Positions 26,103 through 34,494 of a stretch of DNA of 41,770 nt are shown piece after piece; within the stretch, counting starts at the first letter, position 1; every line of letters starts with the position of its first letter. The position numbers were made by a program, and so were the translations under genes. Source of the DNA: a bacterium (lineage in GTDB: Bacteria > Calditrichota > Calditrichia > RBG-13-44-9); NCBI GenBank assembly GCA_020350205.1, contig CP070707.1, forward strand, positions 1,084,808 to 1,126,577, in the 5' to 3' direction. The notes beneath the pieces were generated by a model. That model worked only from the letters and a program-made list of their open reading frames with translations, did no database searches and was not told where the DNA came from.

Positions 26103-27050
26103 ATGAAACCATCAAAATTACTCGCCATTTTTTTCATACTTATATTATTTTGCGTTTTTTGCAATCCCCAAGATGGTTCAACCACCAAAGATCTCAGCCA
26201 GAGAAAAATCAAAGTTGTTACCACTACCGGGATGATTGCCGATGCGGTTCAAAATATAGGGGGTGAGCGAATCGAAGTCATCGCCTTGATGGGACCCGGG
26301 GTGGATCCACATTTGTATAAAGCCAGTGAAGGAGATGTCAACCGCATGAGTAATGCTGATATCATCTTCTATAACGGTCTGCATCTGGAAGGGAAAATGA
26401 CCGAGATCTTCGAGCGTCTGCGAAACCGGAAGACTACCGTCGCCATTGGAGAAACAATTCAAAAACAGGATCTGCTGGCCCCACCTGAATTTGAGGGGAA
26501 TTATGATCCTCACATCTGGTTCGACGTTAGTTTGTGGTTAAAGGCTATTTCTGCCATCGCCGCAACATTGACTGAAATGGATTCCACTCACCGATTAATC
26601 TATGCTGATAATTTTAATCAATATGGAAATGAATTGACTGACCTGCACCACTATGTTCTGGAACGAGCCAGCCAGGTTCTGCAAGATAAAAGGGTGCTGG
26701 TGACCGCACATGATGCATTTAATTACTTCGGCCGGGCTTATGCCTTCGAGGTTCGGGGTTTACAGGGAATCAGTACGGCCACCGAGGCGGGAACAGCTGA
26801 TATTCAAAATTTAGCGGAATTCATTGTTTCACGAAGAATTCCGGCAATTTTTGTGGAAAGTTCGGTGCCACCGCGAAGTATCGAAGCGCTTCAGGCTGCA
26901 GTGGAATCACGCAAATTTGATATCAGGATTGGCGGGAATCTATTCTCTGACGCAATGGGAGACGCCGAAACATCTCAGGGGAACTATGTGGGAATGGTTC
27001 GACATAATATTGATACAATAGTTGATGCTCTGTTATCAGGAAATCAGTAA
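26103..27050 (+). CDS. troA: metal ABC transporter substrate-binding lipoprotein (TroA-like)
   Basis: This cluster-9 binding protein has 315 residues when started at ATG 26103, which has AGAGGA 6 bases upstream. An N-terminal hydrophobic segment ends in a Cys (CVFC), a weak lipobox. The four metal ligands of TroA are present with the same spacing: His 70 (VDPHLY), His 137 (DPHIWFDV), His 203 (TAHDAF) and Asp 283 (FSDAMGD). A His at the third position resembles TroA, whereas Mn-specific PsaA/MntC have Glu there, so zinc, manganese or iron are all possible. It delivers metal in the periplasm to the ABC importer encoded by the next three genes. The start at 26067 overlaps the barrel gene and is less likely. 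Confidence 0.92.
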   Translation: MKPSKLLAIFFILILFCVFCNPQDGSTTKDLSQRKIKVVTTTGMIADAVQNIGGERIEVIALMGPGVDPHLYKASEGDVNRMSNADIIFYNGLHLEGKMTEIFERLRNRKTTVAIGETIQKQDLLAPPEFEGNYDPHIWFDVSLWLKAISAIAATLTEMDSTHRLIYADNFNQYGNELTDLHHYVLERASQVLQDKRVLVTAHDAFNYFGRAYAFEVRGLQGISTATEAGTADIQNLAEFIVSRRIPAIFVESSVPPRSIEALQAAVESRKFDIRIGGNLFSDAMGDAETSQGNYVGMVRHNIDTIVDALLSGNQ

Positions 27051-27082
27051 ATTGTTTAATAAAGATTGAAAAGGTTTTTTTT

Positions 27083-27874
27083 ATGTCTGATAAATTAAAA
27101 AATCAAAATCCCCAGAATGCTGTCGAAGTTGAAGACCTAACCGTTGCTTATCAGGAAAAACCTGTACTGTGGGATGTTGATCTGCACGTGCCGCAGGGTG
27201 TTTTACAGGCGATTATTGGGCCAAACGGTGCAGGCAAAACAACCCTCATAAAATCCATTCTTGGTCTGGTAAAACCGTCAGCGGGCCGGATTCTCATATA
27301 CGGTCAACCCTATGAAGAACAAAGGGATTTGGTAGCCTATGTTCCTCAGCGAGGAAGTGTCGATTGGGATTTTCCTACCAGTGTTCTCGATGTCGTCATG
27401 ATGGGGCGGTATGGCAGTTTGGGCTGGTTTAAAAGACCCGGTAAAAAAGAGCATCAGCTGGCGCTGGAGGCATTGGAAAAAGTAGGAATGTCAGAATTTA
27501 GCCGCAGACAGATCAGTCAACTGTCAGGGGGGCAGCAGCAGAGAGTATTTCTGGCGAGGGCTCTTACCCAGGATGCTCAGGTCTATTTCATGGATGAACC
27601 ATTTCAGGGTGTAGATGCCACAACCGAAAAAGCAATCATAACGCTGCTTAAAGATCTACGAGCAGCGGGAAAGACCGTCCTGGTGGTTCACCATGATTTA
27701 CAGACGGTCAGTGAGTATTTCGATTGGGTTCTACTCCTGAATGTAAGACGAATCTCCTGCGGTCCGGTACAGGAAGTTTTTACGGATCAGAATCTTAAAC
27801 TGGCTTATGGCGGAAAAGTATCCTTTTTGACTCATCATACGCACACTGAACAGGATCAAATAACCAATATTTAA
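27083..27874 (+). CDS. troB: metal ABC transporter ATP-binding protein (TroB-like)
   Basis: This 263-residue ATPase has Walker A ([16 protein letters not shown], about 45-60), Q-loop ([12 protein letters not shown]), signature [15 protein letters not shown], Walker B ([13 protein letters not shown]) and H-loop (VVHHDLQTV). The '[24 protein letters not shown]' stretch is typical of Mn/Zn/Fe importers of the TroB/MntB/ZnuC group. It lies 32 bases after the binding protein and 8 bases before the first permease. It energises metal import from the cytoplasmic face. The C-terminal His/Thr-rich tail ([10 protein letters not shown]) could be a small metal-binding tail. Confidence 0.95.
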   Translation: MSDKLKNQNPQNAVEVEDLTVAYQEKPVLWDVDLHVPQGVLQAIIGPNGAGKTTLIKSILGLVKPSAGRILIYGQPYEEQRDLVAYVPQRGSVDWDFPTSVLDVVMMGRYGSLGWFKRPGKKEHQLALEALEKVGMSEFSRRQISQLSGGQQQRVFLARALTQDAQVYFMDEPFQGVDATTEKAIITLLKDLRAAGKTVLVVHHDLQTVSEYFDWVLLLNVRRISCGPVQEVFTDQNLKLAYGGKVSFLTHHTHTEQDQITNI

Positions 27875-27882
27875 AAGCGAAT

Positions 27883-29010
27883 ATGCCAGATTTATTTTCA
27901 CAATTATGGAGTGATTATACGGTTAGAACTGTGGCGCTGGGTTCCGGTATCTTGGGAATTGTCAGCGGTGCCCTGGGAGGATTCGCTATGCTCCGGAAAC
28001 AGAGTCTTCTGGGTGATGCAATTTCCCATGCGGCTCTGCCTGGAATTGCTATTGCCTTTTTGCTCACCCTCTCAAAATCTCCATTGGTGTTGGTACTGGG
28101 TGCTGCTTTATCCGGCTGGCTAGGTACACTTTTAATCATATCTGTCACCAGAACCACCAGGATCAAGGAAGATAGCGCTCTTGGTTTAGTCCTGTCAGTT
28201 TTTTTTGGCTTTGGCCTGGTACTGCTCACATTCATTCAGAGACAACCTTATGCCAGCAAAGCTGGACTGGATAAATTTTTATTTGGACAGGCAGCCGCAT
28301 TACTGCAGAGCGATATATGGATAATGAGTATTCTGGGTATTATCATACTGCTAATCGTTGCCTTGTTTTGGAAAGAATTTAAATTATTAAGTTTTAATCC
28401 TGAATATGCGGCCAGCCTCGGTTTACCGGTTCGATTTTTGGATATATTGTTAACCAGCCTGCTGGTAATTGCTATTGTAATTGGATTACAAACAGTAGGG
28501 GTTGTATTAATGAGTGCCATGGTGGTTGCACCGGCAGCCGCCGCCCGGCAATGGACTGATCGGCTGGGGAAAATGATTTTATTGAGCAGTCTCTTTGGCG
28601 CTATAGCTGGCATTAGTGGTGCTTTTCTAAGCAGTACACTCGAAAGACTCCCCACCGGCCCCACCATCGTCATTTGTATGAGTTTGCTGGTATTGATATC
28701 CCTGCTTTTCGCAACAAACCGGGGACTGATCTGGCGCTGGTTAAAAGAACGTAAAAATCGACAAAAGCTTCAAGTTGATGCTGTATTAAGTGATTTATAC
28801 ATTTTAGCACAGCAACATGAAAATATTGAACATAGTCACCCCATCGAGGTTTTGCGTACGATGAGTATCGGGCATGGGGGGGTTGATCGAACCTTGAAGG
28901 AATTACAGAAGGAAAGGATGGTAGATCAAAAAGAGGATGGAACTTGGCGGCTCACCAGACAGGGATTTGAGAAAGCGAAAAATATGAGTGAGAAGGGAGA
29001 AAACCTGTAA
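27883..29010 (+). CDS. troC: metal ABC transporter permease with C-terminal winged-helix tail (TroC-like)
   Basis: This 375-residue protein is a fusion of an ABC-3 permease (about 1-285, roughly eight membrane segments) and a cytoplasmic tail of about 90 residues. The permease shows DAISHAALPGIAIAFLL and later VVLMSAMVVAPAAAARQWTDRL, both typical of the TroC/ZnuB family. The tail (DLYILAQQ, then VLRTMSIGHGGVDRTLKELQKERMVDQ and DGTWRLTRQGFEKAK) looks like a winged helix of the DtxR/MarR kind, without an obvious metal-binding dimer domain. The normal family length is about 280-300. It is 8 bases after the ATPase and its stop overlaps the next start. Confidence 0.93.
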   Translation: MPDLFSQLWSDYTVRTVALGSGILGIVSGALGGFAMLRKQSLLGDAISHAALPGIAIAFLLTLSKSPLVLVLGAALSGWLGTLLIISVTRTTRIKEDSALGLVLSVFFGFGLVLLTFIQRQPYASKAGLDKFLFGQAAALLQSDIWIMSILGIIILLIVALFWKEFKLLSFNPEYAASLGLPVRFLDILLTSLLVIAIVIGLQTVGVVLMSAMVVAPAAAARQWTDRLGKMILLSSLFGAIAGISGAFLSSTLERLPTGPTIVICMSLLVLISLLFATNRGLIWRWLKERKNRQKLQVDAVLSDLYILAQQHENIEHSHPIEVLRTMSIGHGGVDRTLKELQKERMVDQKEDGTWRLTRQGFEKAKNMSEKGENL

Positions 29011-30119
29011 TGTCGCAAGCCCAGATCGAAATTCAATTAATTGCAATTGTGGTATCGGTGGCCTGTGCGCTTCCCGGAGTATTCCTGATGTTGCGGCGCA
29101 TGGCCATGATGAGTGATGCCATTAGTCATGCTATCCTGCTGGGCATTGTTCTGGCATTTTTTGTCACTCAGAATCTTTCATCGCCCCTTCTGGTTATTGG
29201 TGCCGCGTTAACGGGAGTCTTAACAGTGGTGCTGGTTGAACTCTTGCATCGTACTCGACTGGTTCGGGAGGATGCAGCCATTGGGTTGATATTTCCATTA
29301 TTGTTCAGCCTGGGTGTTATATTAATTTCGCGATACGCGGGCAATATCCACCTGGATATTGATGCGGTGTTGCTGGGTGAACTGGCTTTTGCACCTTTCG
29401 ATCGGCTTATGGTCTTTGGACGTGATATTGGTCCCAAGTCGCTTTATCTGATGCTCGGGATACTTTTCCTTAATATCTGTTTCATCGGTATATTTTTTAA
29501 AGAGCTAAAATTGGTTTCATTTGACTCCGGTTTGGCAATGGCGCTGGGATTCAGTCCCACTCTCATCCATTACAGTCTGATGAGTCTGGTATCGGTTACT
29601 GCCGTCGGTGCATTTGACGCAGTGGGCTCAATATTAGTGGTTGCCCTGATGATTGGTCCACCGGTATCAGCCTATTTGTTAACCGACAGATTATCAATTC
29701 TTTTGCTATTAAGTTCTGGTATCGGGATCATTGCTTCGGTAAGCGGATACTGGATGGCAAATTTAATGGATTCATCGATTGCAGGGTCTATGGCAACTAT
29801 GGTCGGATTCTTGTTTCTTCTAATTTATTTATTTGCACCAAATAAAGGTCTGGTGTCACTTGCACGTCGCCGAAGAAGACAAAAAATACAATTTGCACTG
29901 GAAATGCTGCTGGTTCATATACTGAACCATCAGGGTAAGCCGGAAGCCCAGCGAGAATGTCATGTCGGACATCTTTCAGAACATCTTTATTGGGATAAGG
30001 ATTTGTCACGCCAGGTATTAAAACAGGGAGAGCGGGAGGATTACCTGCAGAGACAGGATGATTATCTTTTTCTCACACCCGAAGGACAGGATATAGCGGA
30101 AAAATCAATGTTGAGGTGA
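29010..30119 (+). CDS. troD: second metal ABC transporter permease with winged-helix-like tail (TroD-like)
   Basis: This 369-residue ABC-3 permease (about 1-280) shows MSDAISHAILLGIVLAF and FDAVGSILVVALMIGPPVSAYLL. As in the first permease, a cytoplasmic tail of about 85 residues follows a basic stretch (RRRRRQ) and reads HVGHLSEHLYWDKDLSRQVL, then REDYLQRQDDYLFLTPEGQ, again like a winged helix. ATG overlaps the preceding stop by one base (TAATG), so the two permeases are translationally coupled and probably form a heterodimer. Both tails being kept suggests they pair or bind something, possibly sensing metal status or stabilising the dimer. I do not know their function. Confidence 0.93.
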   Translation: MSQAQIEIQLIAIVVSVACALPGVFLMLRRMAMMSDAISHAILLGIVLAFFVTQNLSSPLLVIGAALTGVLTVVLVELLHRTRLVREDAAIGLIFPLLFSLGVILISRYAGNIHLDIDAVLLGELAFAPFDRLMVFGRDIGPKSLYLMLGILFLNICFIGIFFKELKLVSFDSGLAMALGFSPTLIHYSLMSLVSVTAVGAFDAVGSILVVALMIGPPVSAYLLTDRLSILLLLSSGIGIIASVSGYWMANLMDSSIAGSMATMVGFLFLLIYLFAPNKGLVSLARRRRRQKIQFALEMLLVHILNHQGKPEAQRECHVGHLSEHLYWDKDLSRQVLKQGEREDYLQRQDDYLFLTPEGQDIAEKSMLR

Positions 30120-30226
30120 TTAACGAATTTATCTTTTATATTTGGCTTCTTGCAAAGAAAATTAAAGAAAATTGTTTGATTTTTTATTTATTTTAAATAT
30201 GTTAGTGATGAGTGTAAATAACAATA

Positions 30227-30439
30227 ATGAGTATAAAGACTGTTATGAGTGATCAGGAAGATCCCAGGTTTTGCCCCGTCATGAACATTTTGTGTCCTCA
30301 GGGGGAACAAAAGGCCAAAGAGTGCCGGTTACGCTTCGAGGAAGATTATGATCCGGTGCGGAATATAAGGGATTTTGATATTTTGTGTTGTTCTTATTAT
30401 AGAACCGACGAGATTGACAAGAGTACCCCGGTCGTGTAA
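30227..30439 (+). CDS. small cysteine-containing protein of unknown function
   Basis: This 70-residue protein contains five cysteines in the pattern CPVMNILC, KEC and ILCCSYYR, plus many acidic residues. The C-x6-C and CC groups could bind a metal or an iron-sulfur cluster, or form disulphides. There is no signal peptide, so it is likely cytoplasmic. It lies between the metal-uptake operon and superoxide dismutase. A second ATG at 30245 (MSDQEDPRFCP) may be the real start; neither start has a strong Shine-Dalgarno. I do not recognise the family, and the reality of the gene rests on its codon use and ordered Cys pattern. Confidence 0.5.
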   Translation: MSIKTVMSDQEDPRFCPVMNILCPQGEQKAKECRLRFEEDYDPVRNIRDFDILCCSYYRTDEIDKSTPVV

Positions 30440-30630
30440 CCTTTCGATATTCGATACATCCAAATAACTCATCATGATGGAGGCAGACATAACAGCGAGG
30501 GAACATTTTATCCCTTCTTATGTATACTCTGTCTCAATATCCATTGTAAAGGATATGCCTGATTTGATCTGTTAATTAGTGATGTTAAATAAAAAACATT
30601 ATTTAAATATGCAAAATGAGGAGAAATATT

Positions 30631-31257
30631 ATGGCTTATGAATGGAAGTTTAATAAACGCCCGTATTCAGATGAAGAGGCGAAATCGTTATTGAAAGACG
30701 TGGTTTCTGCGGAAACATCGGATTGGCATTATAATAAGCATCATAAAGGGTATGTCACGGCCTTAAATACTATAGAAACTGAACTTGAGACCGCTGATCG
30801 TTCGGCTGCGAACGGAAATTATAGTCACGTTGGAGAGCTTAAAAGGCGAATGACCTGGAATCACTCGGGTGCTTTATTGCATGATATTTACTGGGCTAAT
30901 CTTGGGGGCGACGGAGATCCCGCCAAGGGTCCGGAAGTGCTGGCTGCAATTGAAAAAAATTTTGGTTCATTCGAGAACTGGAAAAAAGATTTTAAAGCTG
31001 CGGCGGTATCTGCAAAGTTGAGTGGTTGGGGTTTGTTAGTGATTGATACTTTATACAGTGGCAGATTGTTGAATGTATTGGTGGATGAGCATCATTATGG
31101 CGCCATCTGGGGGGGAATTCCCTTGGTAGCTTGCGATGTTTTCGAACATGCTTATTATCATAAAGATGGTCCCGGTCGTGCCACCTCTATTGATAATTTC
31201 CTGGCCAATTTAAACTGGGCACGGATTAATGAATATTATAAAAAATATTCCGGTTAA
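30631..31257 (+). CDS. sod: Fe/Mn superoxide dismutase
   Basis: This 208-residue protein, started at ATG 30631 (AGGAG 8 bases upstream; ATG 30616 is weaker), disproportionates superoxide. Metal ligands are His 33 (WHYNKHHKGYV), His 84 (LLHDIYW), Asp 169 and His 173 (ACDVFEHAYY). The second ligand region reads NHSGALLHDIYW, closer to archaeal-type SODs than to the E. coli FNNAAQVWNHTFYW type, and the C-terminus lacks the typical LDYxNxRxxY motif (it has YYHKDGPGRATS). Whether iron or manganese is used cannot be told. No signal peptide, so cytoplasmic. It follows the metal-uptake operon and a small Cys protein, and is closed by a strong hairpin. Confidence 0.93.
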   Translation: MAYEWKFNKRPYSDEEAKSLLKDVVSAETSDWHYNKHHKGYVTALNTIETELETADRSAANGNYSHVGELKRRMTWNHSGALLHDIYWANLGGDGDPAKGPEVLAAIEKNFGSFENWKKDFKAAAVSAKLSGWGLLVIDTLYSGRLLNVLVDEHHYGAIWGGIPLVACDVFEHAYYHKDGPGRATSIDNFLANLNWARINEYYKKYSG

Positions 31258-31289
31258 AGTAACTTGTCGACTGGATTCTAACCGATAAG

Positions 31290-31319
31290 AAAAAGGGGTT
31301 CAGGGCAGAACCCCTTTTT
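31290..31319. terminator. strong bidirectional terminator
   Basis: A 12-bp perfect stem (AAAAAGGGGTTC with GAACCCCTTTTT) encloses a 6-base loop and has T-runs on both strands. It lies between the convergent superoxide dismutase and acetyl-CoA synthetase genes and should end both transcripts. Confidence 0.9.
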
Positions 31320-31324
31320 TATTT

Positions 31325-33235
31325 CTACTCCTCAAGTGTGGTTAAATCCCCTTCATCCTGTCCAAGCGCCCTTGCTTTGAGAACCCGTCGCATAATCTTA
31401 CCACTGCGAGTTTTAGGAAGTGCATCGGAAAAAATGATTTCTTCAGGCCTGGCAATTGGACCTAGCTCATGACTTACATGTTCTTTGAGCTCCTCTCCGA
31501 GTTGTTTGTCTCCGCTTTTTCCCGCTTTCAGAATCACAAATGCGTGAATCGCATTTCCTTTCAGTTCATGGGGCAATGCAATTGCAGCAGCTTCCGAAAC
31601 TAATGGATGGCTAACCAGGGCACTTTCTATTTCTGCAGTTCCAAGGCGGTATCCACTTACCTTGATGACATCATCTATACGGCCGATTATCCAGATGTAT
31701 CCATCCTCATCAATACGTGCAGAGTCCCCGGCCTTGTACCAGCCCTGTTTTTCGTAGTCTTTCCAGTAAATTTCCTGGAAGCGTTCCGGATCTTTGTGAA
31801 TGGTTCTGGCCATCCCGGGCCAGGGAGTTTTAATAACCAGTTTTCCTTCTTCCCCCCGTTTAACTTCCTTTCCTTTATCATCCACCACAGCTACCTCATT
31901 ACCAAAGAAAGGGCGGGTCGCGGAACCGGGTTTCAGGGGTGTAACAGGGAGGGGGGTGATCATAAATCCTCCGGTTTCGGTTTGCCACCAGGTATCCATG
32001 ATAGGACATTTTTCTTTTCCAATGACCCGGTAATACCAGCGCCATGCTTCAGGATTAATCGGTTCTCCCACTGATCCTAAAAGACGCAGAGAGCTTAGGT
32101 CATGCCGATTTGGCCAGGCTTCACCGAATCTCATCAAACCGCGTATGGCTGTTGGAGAGGTGTACAGGATGGTAACACCATATTTTTCGATCATCAGCCA
32201 CCAGCGATTGGGATAGGGATGATTCGGTGCGCCCTCATACATTAGAATGGTGGCACCATTGATCAGCGGGCCGTAGACGATGTAACTGTGACCAGTGATC
32301 CAGCCTGGATCTGCGGCACACCACCAGCGGTCTTCATCGGTAATATCGAACACATATCGATGGGTGGTTGAGGTATAGACGGTGTAGCCACCATGGGTAT
32401 GAACCACGCCCTTCGGTCTGCCGGTTGTACCTGAGGTATACAAGATAAAAAGAATATCCTCGGCATCCATGACTTCCGTTTCACATTTTGCACTGGCAAT
32501 GGGTAAGGTCATGAGATCATGGTACCAGAAATCACGGTCGTTTTCCATATAGACATCCTGTCCGGTGCGTTTCACGGTAATACATACCTCTATGGTTGGT
32601 GATCTTTTCATGGCCTCGTTGGCAATACTTTTCAAATCGGTTATTTTACCCCGTCGCCAACCACCATCAGCAGTTATCAATACCCGGCTATCGGCATCTT
32701 CAATTCTTTCAGCCAGTGCCTCTACGCTGAATCCTCCATAAACAACGCTGTGGGCCGCACCAATTTTCGCGCAGGCCAGCATGGCGATAGCCAACTCCGG
32801 GATTTGTGGCATATATATGGTAACAATATCACCTTTCTGAACGCCCATACTTTTTAAAACGTTGCCAAATTTAGATACTTCCCGATTAAGAGCATGATAG
32901 GAGAATGTCCTTAAATCTCCCGGTTCACCTTCCCAGATAAGCGCCAGTTTATTGCGACGCCAGTTTTTCAGATGACGATCAATGGCATTTTGAATGATGT
33001 TGATTTTTCCGCCCACAAACCATTTGTAAAAAGGCTTTTTGGAGCTGTCCAATACAGTGTCCCATTTCTCGAACCAATCCAGTTTTGACGCCTCTTCAGC
33101 CCAGTATCCCTCACGATCTTTAATCGATTTCTGATAATGTTTTTCGTAATCCTTAATAATTGCTTTTTCGATCACATCTCTGGAAGGATGATACCATTGG
33201 TCATTGGTATTTTTCTTTTTCTTGTCTGTTGTCAT
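31325..33235 (-). CDS. acsA: acetyl-CoA synthetase
   Basis: This 636-residue enzyme makes acetyl-CoA from acetate, ATP and CoA. The AMP-binding loop is [19 protein letters not shown] (about 267-285), the adenine-binding region [10 protein letters not shown] (about 407), and the catalytic lysine is Lys 613 in [12 protein letters not shown], the site commonly acetylated for control in this family. Length matches the family. GGAGG precedes ATG at 33235. It stands alone, convergent with superoxide dismutase, and gives the cell a route to use acetate, for example that formed from acetoacetate by the nearby aromatic pathway. Confidence 0.97.
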   Translation of the reverse strand: MTTDKKKKNTNDQWYHPSRDVIEKAIIKDYEKHYQKSIKDREGYWAEEASKLDWFEKWDTVLDSSKKPFYKWFVGGKINIIQNAIDRHLKNWRRNKLALIWEGEPGDLRTFSYHALNREVSKFGNVLKSMGVQKGDIVTIYMPQIPELAIAMLACAKIGAAHSVVYGGFSVEALAERIEDADSRVLITADGGWRRGKITDLKSIANEAMKRSPTIEVCITVKRTGQDVYMENDRDFWYHDLMTLPIASAKCETEVMDAEDILFILYTSGTTGRPKGVVHTHGGYTVYTSTTHRYVFDITDEDRWWCAADPGWITGHSYIVYGPLINGATILMYEGAPNHPYPNRWWLMIEKYGVTILYTSPTAIRGLMRFGEAWPNRHDLSSLRLLGSVGEPINPEAWRWYYRVIGKEKCPIMDTWWQTETGGFMITPLPVTPLKPGSATRPFFGNEVAVVDDKGKEVKRGEEGKLVIKTPWPGMARTIHKDPERFQEIYWKDYEKQGWYKAGDSARIDEDGYIWIIGRIDDVIKVSGYRLGTAEIESALVSHPLVSEAAAIALPHELKGNAIHAFVILKAGKSGDKQLGEELKEHVSHELGPIARPEEIIFSDALPKTRSGKIMRRVLKARALGQDEGDLTTLEE

Positions 33236-33612
33236 GACAAACCTCCGGTTAATTTTTTATACTTTCTATCTGCTAAAACCATTAACTATCATATTCATCT
33301 GTTATCTAAGTTTATAAATTTTTGTACTGATTTACGGCAATAATTATGTTGATTTGGAAAAGGATATTTTGGCCAGAAATATTCAGAACATTCTTCTGGC
33401 GTGGAAAAATTCGCAATCAAAAAATAGGACTTCATAAAGTCTGAAGCAAATTGAAAATGGTCTCCGTTGAATTTTTTACTGTGGATGGGAGTAAAACTTA
33501 TATTTGGGTTTTTAATAAACTCCTGAATCAGCAGTTTTCAAAGATGTTATTGCTGTCGATACATTTATAGATTAATATGAAGCAAATTAAAAACTGAGAT
33601 GAGAGTTAACAT
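33236..33612. other. intergenic region between divergent genes
   Basis: This 377-base AT-rich gap lies between acetyl-CoA synthetase and thiol peroxidase, which diverge, so it must hold both promoters. I found no ORF with coding character, no RNA gene, and no convincing dyad. A TATATTTG near 33499 fits TAnnTTTG but has no TTG at the right distance. Confidence 0.45.
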
Positions 33613-34119
33613 ATGAAAAGAACTGTGAAGTTGAACGGAAAAATTCAGAATCTTACTGGCACTGAGGTAAAAGTAGGACATAAAGCGCCGGTTTTTCAGG
33701 CTACCGATTTACAAATGAAACCGTTTAACTTTTCTGGCAAAAGTGGCAGAGTTACCGTAATCTCGTCAGTAACCTCTCTGGACACTGCCGTCTGCGATGT
33801 AGAAACGCGCCGTTTCAATGAAGAAGCCGCCAGTTTGGGTGATGGGGTTGAAATATTAACCATCAGTAAAGATTTACCCTTTGCCCAGAGGCGCTGGTGT
33901 GGTGCAGCCGGTATCGACAAGGTAAAAGTCGTATCAGATTACCGGGATTCCTCCTTCGGCAATGCTTATGGCGTTTTAATTAAGGAATCAAACTTGTTGG
34001 CGCGTTGCATATTTGTTGTTGATAAAAACAATATTGTCAAATATGTGCAGCTGGTTCCGGAGATTGGGCAGGAACCGGATTATCAGGCTGTGATCGAAGA
34101 GATTCAAAAATTGCTTTAA
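33613..34119 (+). CDS. tpx: thiol peroxidase (atypical 2-Cys peroxiredoxin)
   Basis: This 168-residue peroxiredoxin reduces hydroperoxides with electrons from thioredoxin. The peroxidatic Cys is Cys 61 in SLDTAVCDVETRRFNE and the resolving Cys is Cys 96 in LPFAQRRWCGAAGI, the positions expected for Tpx. The usual Pro of SLDTPVC is Ala here, a mild variation. The N-terminus (VKLNGKIQNLTGTEVKVGHKAP) is the standard Tpx hairpin. It has no signal peptide. It stands as a single gene followed by a hairpin terminator and adds to the oxidative-stress genes near by. Confidence 0.95.
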   Translation: MKRTVKLNGKIQNLTGTEVKVGHKAPVFQATDLQMKPFNFSGKSGRVTVISSVTSLDTAVCDVETRRFNEEAASLGDGVEILTISKDLPFAQRRWCGAAGIDKVKVVSDYRDSSFGNAYGVLIKESNLLARCIFVVDKNNIVKYVQLVPEIGQEPDYQAVIEEIQKLL

Positions 34120-34237
34120 TGCTGAAGTCTGATGTTACTCATAATTTTTTTCAGGTTAATATCTTGAAGCTAAAAAATTCATAGCCAAAGACATCCGATT
34201 CAAGGGCCTGGATTAATTAACAAGAATGAAAGAAACG

Positions 34238-34270
34238 AATCCCCCATTTCCGAAAGGGTTTGGGGGATTT
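34238..34270 (+). terminator. terminator of the thiol peroxidase gene
   Basis: AATCCCCCA pairs with TGGGGGATT around a short inner CC-GAAA-GG loop, followed by a run of T. It lies about 120 bases after the stop of the peroxidase gene. Confidence 0.65.
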
Positions 34271-34494
34271 TCATATGCAATTGAAATGAGATCCCGCTTG
34301 CTAGATGTTTTGCGGTTGAAAGGAGACTACCTTAAGGTAAATTATTTCAAATTAGAATTATTTATGAATATTAAAAAATGATCATACCCTCGTTAAAATC
34401 ATGATTTTTAACAAAATTTTTACTCAGACTTAGGTTGCTTTCACTTTTTTTGATTTTTAAACGACTCCAATTATCAAAAGAATAATCACATTTT
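34271..34494. other. intergenic region, no gene seen
   Basis: Together with the preceding 150 bases this makes a gap of 375 bases between convergent genes. Besides the terminator it holds a perfect 12-bp palindrome TACCTTAAGGTA at 34328-34339. An open frame on the minus strand overlaps the neighbouring gene and shows no coding character. Confidence 0.4.

Noticed and set aside
28248..28673. Minus-strand open frame of 141 codons inside the first permease
   Set aside because: It mirrors membrane-segment codons of the permease; its composition is an antisense artefact.
30279..30506. Minus-strand frame with a Cys/His-rich start (CYVCLHHDELFGC)
   Set aside because: It lies opposite the small Cys protein gene and extends into the gap; it has no ribosome site, no partner, and the metal-like pattern is short.
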